The position numbers and the translations under genes were made by a program. 49,937 bases of DNA from a virus: positions 1 to 49,937 of IMG/VR virus record IMGVR_UViG_3300032020_000007. One strand, written 5' to 3'. Positions 46,958-49,937 of this stretch are shown one piece after another (the stretch's first letter is position 1; each line of letters begins with the position of its first letter). The notes under the pieces were generated by a model. The model was given only the letters and a program-made list of their open reading frames with translations, searched no databases and was not told the origin of the DNA.

Positions 46958-47702
46958 TTATACCCTCTTTTGTCAACCGCTTGATGAGACCATATTGACT
47001 CTCAATCTGTGCGGCCTGATTTGCATTTTCCACTTGATAACCATTAAACTGCTGGTCGAGCTGGTCATATCGTTGCCGCCACTGGTCAATCTCTGCCTGT
47101 TGGTTGGTATAGGTGTTGTAACGCTCAACAATTTCGTAAGGAGTATCAAAATCAAGAGTCATCACACCCAAGTAATAACCATCAGCATAAATGTCAACTG
47201 TTTTTGAACCTTCTATGGGCTTTATTTCAAGTTTTTTCGGTAGCATTTTTACTCTTTCTGTTTTTCGGATATGACAAGAACCCATTTTCTTTATATCAGC
47301 AATGAAATCTCCGATTTGCCAAATTGCTTCCCCTGCTTTACCAAGAGATGGTGGTTGTTCAAACATCATTGCTTTAATACTTTCTTTACGGGCAAAAGCA
47401 AATTCTCTATCCACCCCTGAAGATGCCTCCCATTTATGGCATAGGACGCCATCACAGTCCTCGATAATTTGGCAGTCTCCCCACAGTATATCTTTGCTGG
47501 ACAACTTGCCTGCTACAAAAAGAATCTGAATTAAAGTATCGCTTTCAGCAGGGCAATACCACTCAACATCAGGAAAATTTACCCGCAGAAATTTGACATT
47601 CTCTATTCCTTGTTGACAGTTAGCCCTGATGTACTCTATACTGGCACTGTCTCCCCACACACCACGGATAGGAGTACTGTAATACACCTTTATTCTTCTC
47701 AT
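46947..47702 (-). CDS. Nucleoside deoxyribosyltransferase-like domain fused to a coiled coil
   Basis: The N-terminal 115 residues show the Rossmann-like fold of nucleoside 2-deoxyribosyltransferases and relatives (KVYYSTPIRG at the start, then GVLCHKWEASSGVDREFAFA with the acidic/Glu pair). The C-terminal part includes a Gln-rich coiled coil (QQAEIDQWRQRYDQLDQQF). The first part suggests action on nucleosides or nucleotides; the fusion with a coil is unusual. It could modify or sense nucleotides in the infected cell. Confidence 0.7.
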   Translation of the reverse strand: MRRIKVYYSTPIRGVWGDSASIEYIRANCQQGIENVKFLRVNFPDVEWYCPAESDTLIQILFVAGKLSSKDILWGDCQIIEDCDGVLCHKWEASSGVDREFAFARKESIKAMMFEQPPSLGKAGEAIWQIGDFIADIKKMGSCHIRKTERVKMLPKKLEIKPIEGSKTVDIYADGYYLGVMTLDFDTPYEIVERYNTYTNQQAEIDQWRQRYDQLDQQFNGYQVENANQAAQIESQYGLIKRLTKEGISVS

Positions 47703-47705
47703 TGT

Positions 47706-47924
47706 TTATCCTCGTAACCTTTCTTGCCAATTCAGATTCAGTGCCTCACCTAAACAATTCAAAAACACCACCAGCCACTCACCACCATTCTCTTTTTCAT
47801 ACTCTTCACAAATTGCTGTTGCGGCGGTAATACCACATTCTGTTGGTAGTATAAAAACCTTATTATATTCTGTCTCACCTGTGGCTCTGCTTTTAATGGC
47901 CGCTACCCAAACATAATTCTTCAT
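47706..47924 (-). CDS. Hypothetical protein (72 aa)
   Basis: Alpha/beta, starting KNYVWVAAIKSRATGETEYN, with an acidic middle. It overlaps the preceding gene by four bases. The family is not recognised. Confidence 0.65.
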   Translation of the reverse strand: MKNYVWVAAIKSRATGETEYNKVFILPTECGITAATAICEEYEKENGGEWLVVFLNCLGEALNLNWQERLRG

Positions 47925-48259
47925 ACTATCTCCTCATCTTTTTCAGTATCTTTTTCAGTTAAAAGAGCAAGTAACAAAAACTGATAGTTAATGTGGTCTC
48001 TTATTTTTTCTTGCCACCATTTAAGAGGTCGTCTTTCATTTTCAGCCAAGTCAATCATTCCTTGTGCAATAGAAACACGGTGTTTTAGGTCCATCATATC
48101 AAGAGCAACTTCAGGAGAGCAATTCTCCATATTTCCGGCTAACTTAAAATTGGCCAGTTTATCATCACCCGCCGAATAATCAGCGTTCTTTGCCAACATT
48201 ATATCGTGGCACGCTTTGACCTCATTTTGAAAGAACTGCTCAAACTCATCAATCCTCAT
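47921..48259 (-). CDS. Nmad1-like protein (nucleotide modification associated, probable)
   Basis: The KNADYSAGDDKLANF motif and the following helical part (DMMDLKHRVSIAQGMIDLAE, ending in a WW-containing section) match the pattern of small phage proteins linked with nucleotide modification (Nmad1). It lies beside the deoxyribosyltransferase-like gene, which supports a shared nucleotide theme. The biochemical role is not known. Confidence 0.6.
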   Translation of the reverse strand: MRIDEFEQFFQNEVKACHDIMLAKNADYSAGDDKLANFKLAGNMENCSPEVALDMMDLKHRVSIAQGMIDLAENERRPLKWWQEKIRDHINYQFLLLALLTEKDTEKDEEIV

Positions 48260-48462
48260 ATTATCCCCTTAACAGGGATGTTATCCCATAAATTTATAGG
48301 CGAACATTCATTGCAAATCTCTTTATCAAATGCTTCGGCACTATCACCAGCGTAGATGTGTCTTCCACATAACTTGCAGAGGCATCGTTGAGTGGAACGG
48401 TAAAAATCACGATTGCTTGATTCTGTGGACAACTTTTTAACTTGTTCTTCTGATTCTTGCAT
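48256..48462 (-). CDS. Zinc-finger protein, duplicate of 16710-16895
   Basis: RSTQRCLCKLCGRHIY and EICNEC form the same four-Cys finger as in 16710-16895; the two share most of their length. The end differs: WDNIPVKG here is encoded by the same 17-bp unit that is doubled at 12187-12221. It overlaps the next gene by ATGA. It could be a regulator or a partner-binding factor. Confidence 0.8.
   Translation of the reverse strand: MQESEEQVKKLSTESSNRDFYRSTQRCLCKLCGRHIYAGDSAEAFDKEICNECSPINLWDNIPVKGII
48271..48287. repeat. Single copy of the AACAGGGATGTTATCCC unit
   Basis: This exact 17-mer is identical to both units at 12187-12221. Here it lies inside the 3' end of a zinc-finger gene. Confidence 0.75.
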
Positions 48463-48486
48463 TTCAACGATGCCTCTTGCCCCTTA

Positions 48487-48666
48487 TTAGTTTATTGACA
48501 ATCGGTCTGATTCCTTTGTATTCAGCCATTCGAGTAATTGCGCACGCTTCTTTGCAGTATCCTCTTTTCTTGCAAAGATAGCAAACCACAGACAGACCTC
48601 TTCGTCAGACATCCCTACCACTTGTTCCTTTGTTAATTTTTCAATTTGCTCATTTGCTTCAACCAT
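48487..48666 (-). CDS. Small hypothetical protein (59 aa)
   Basis: The ATG at 48666 follows AAAGGAG and gives MVEANEQIEKLT; the upstream frame is less supported. A charged helical protein with a central VCLWFAIFARK segment. It overlaps the membrane-protein gene by eight bases. Function is unknown. Confidence 0.6.
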   Translation of the reverse strand: MVEANEQIEKLTKEQVVGMSDEEVCLWFAIFARKEDTAKKRAQLLEWLNTKESDRLSIN

Positions 48667-49243
48667 TGTTTTGCTCCTTTCCATTCTTACCATTCAACTT
48701 TTTTTGAACCATAGATACAATACGAACAGTAGCCGGACTTTGTTCTCCATTATGCGCTTCTTTGAATAATATATCCGGTGTCATAACATCCCCAGCAGTG
48801 GAGGACACAGGGGCGGATACCATCAACTTAAACCTCTCCCCACCTGCTATTATCTCTTTCAATGCTCTACGATTGACCCAGATAGCCCACCCAGCAACAC
48901 CAACAGCCCCTACAAGCGTTATTACAGCCATCCAAGCAGCAAATCTTGCACACATAAAGACTGTCGATAAGACTACCAGAAGGGCAGCGATGGCCTTCAC
49001 ACCCCATAGGTGGCCTTGTAAGAAGGCAAAGACACTTAAACCTATGCCTATGACGGATAGTGTAACTAACCAGTCCTGCTTATACATTACTTTTGTACCA
49101 GGGTTTGAGGAGGCATCCTCTAATTGCTGTGTAAGTTCAACTATCTTTGCCTTATACGCCTGGCAACATCCACCAATCAAAAGTAATATAAGCAATACAA
49201 TTGCAACAATCGTGGAAACAGTAATGATTTTATCCCAATTCAT
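48659..49243 (-). CDS. Multi-span membrane protein with lipobox-like start (194 aa)
   Basis: The N-terminal segment ends LLLIGGCC, similar to a lipoprotein signal with Cys26 as the modified residue. Three further hydrophobic segments lie between about residues 57 and 122, before a charged C-terminus. It could be a cell-envelope protein, perhaps for lysis or exclusion. Two bases separate it from the NinG-like gene. Confidence 0.65.
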   Translation of the reverse strand: MNWDKIITVSTIVAIVLLILLLIGGCCQAYKAKIVELTQQLEDASSNPGTKVMYKQDWLVTLSVIGIGLSVFAFLQGHLWGVKAIAALLVVLSTVFMCARFAAWMAVITLVGAVGVAGWAIWVNRRALKEIIAGGERFKLMVSAPVSSTAGDVMTPDILFKEAHNGEQSPATVRIVSMVQKKLNGKNGKEQNNG

Positions 49244-49244
49244 A

Positions 49245-49643
49245 TTATTCTCCTTTCAGCTTATCTAACTTGTTTTGATACACTTTAATCATATCTTCAA
49301 GGTCTGCACTACGCAACTTGATTATTTGTTTACTTTCTTTTACCAGCTTTTCAATAATACCCTTGCCATATTTTTGTTGAAGGTATAATGTGTATTCCGG
49401 CATATTTCCAGCTTTGAAAACATTACACCCAACGCACTGGGGAGCAGTGTTTTTGGGATTCCAACGAACAGCAAGGCGATTCCGAGAAATGTAGTGCCCG
49501 CATTGTGAATCTTGCCATCGCATACGTTTTCCACAGGTAACACATTTAACAAACCCATCCTCTTCAATAGAACTGCGCCGCCTATATTCGGAGAACACGG
49601 CGTCTAATCTTTTTTTGAGCTGGGAGTAAGTCTTATGTTTCAT
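49245..49643 (-). CDS. NinG-like HNH/recombination protein (132 aa)
   Basis: CVTCGKRMRW, then CGHYISRNRLAVRW and CVGCNVFKAGN form the zinc-bound HNH-like core; the spacing and the helical ends (LKKRLDAVFSEYRRR, YLQQKYGKG) are those of the lambda NinG (Rap) family, which cuts recombination junctions. This is the complete copy; the start of the same gene appears again at 1-150. Confidence 0.85.
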   Translation of the reverse strand: MKHKTYSQLKKRLDAVFSEYRRRSSIEEDGFVKCVTCGKRMRWQDSQCGHYISRNRLAVRWNPKNTAPQCVGCNVFKAGNMPEYTLYLQQKYGKGIIEKLVKESKQIIKLRSADLEDMIKVYQNKLDKLKGE

Positions 49644-49758
49644 ATCTATAATTCCACTGGCGGACAGGCAGAATTGGCATTTTCACGTTCATTACATACG
49701 GCGTAATGAATATCTAAACGTATCCTTCACGCCGCCGCCAGCTATAAACCAAATCTTT

Positions 49759-49899
49759 TTAACAGATACATATTAACAGATACATAATCAATGCAATCCC
49801 GCATACAGGCAAGATCACATACAACAAAAACTTCAGTAAGTAGTGCCCCAAAAGATACAAAATACAGAGCCATTTCGGGAAGGAGGGTATGCCGGTCAT
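49759..49899 (-). CDS. Small membrane protein, right copy with altered C-terminus (46 aa)
   Basis: The first 42 residues equal those of 249-392. The 14-bp duplication shifts the frame so that ICIC and a stop replace KRFGL. One coding base difference elsewhere is synonymous (TTA/TTG). The protein remains a membrane peptide of similar length, so the change may be tolerated. Confidence 0.55.
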   Translation of the reverse strand: MTGIPSFPKWLCILYLLGHYLLKFLLYVILPVCGIALIMYLLICIC

Positions 49900-49903
49900 A
49901 CTA

Positions 49904-49937
49904 TCATTCTCCAAAAATTATTTTAGTTTCGCCACCA
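49904..49937 (-). CDS. Coiled-coil hypothetical protein, 3' end only (cut by contig end)
   Basis: The last codons of the gene seen complete at 397-732 appear again at the right edge. This is the same locus, seen through the repeat. Confidence 0.8.
   Translation of the reverse strand, partial: GGETKIIFGE

Larger units (their letters stand above)
49494..49937. repeat. Right copy of the contig-end direct repeat
   Basis: Equivalent to 1-430, with four transitions and one extra 14-bp unit. The duplicated stretch lies at 49761-49784, where AACAGATACA occurs twice. Confidence 0.97.

Overview
The window looks like an almost complete genome of an uncultivated, AT-rich, podovirus-like tailed phage (Caudoviricetes) of a bacterium. 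The first 430 bases recur, slightly diverged, as the last 444 bases (49494-49937), so the contig closes on itself with a unit of about 49.5 kb. Strong Shine-Dalgarno sequences precede most genes and ATGA start/stop overlaps are common, which fits a bacterial host. I see no integrase, excisionase or CI-type repressor, so a virulent life style is likely. The host cannot be named from the sequence.

Layout. Minus-strand genes fill 1-16.4 kb and 43.2-49.9 kb, which are contiguous across the contig ends. They hold replication, DNA modification and accessory functions: TOPRIM primase, a cytosine methyltransferase, an intein-containing amino methyltransferase, a second amino methyltransferase, a PC4-like putative ssDNA-binding protein, an AP2-HNH homing endonuclease, a Cas4/RecB-like nuclease, a ComM C-terminal-like protein, an SLOG protein, family A DNA polymerase, a DEDD exonuclease, a membrane-anchored trypsin-like protease, a deoxyribosyltransferase-like fusion, an Nmad1-like protein and a NinG-like HNH protein. 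Many very small genes lie between them, mostly zinc-ribbon proteins and single-span membrane peptides. Plus-strand genes from 16.7 to 43.1 kb form the virion module: HNH endonuclease, small terminase, large terminase (split), portal, small structural genes, scaffold, major capsid protein, two tandem adaptor paralogs, tail nozzle (split), internal virion proteins, fibre-like and lectin-like proteins and a very large putative ejection protein. The two arms diverge at 16408-16709, which carries a three-copy, orientation-matched motif, and converge at a strong hairpin at 43163-43191.

How it works together. The left arm would be expressed first, to copy and modify the DNA. The divergent motif is the best candidate switch point for the late arm. 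Packaging and capsid genes follow the usual tailed-phage order (terminase, portal, scaffold, capsid, adaptors, tail). I could not recognise a helicase, an RNA polymerase or an endolysin.

Most unusual features: an intein in a DNA methyltransferase; a large terminase gene cut by one in-frame UGA followed by an SD-preceded TTG; two conserved genes whose expected start codons read ACG and ATT; two tRNA-like elements with perfect acceptor/T-arm halves but abnormal or missing D/anticodon halves; a duplicated zinc-finger gene on opposite arms; an iteron-like repeat cluster; and contig-end repeats whose coding differences are synonymous, which suggests two natural variants.
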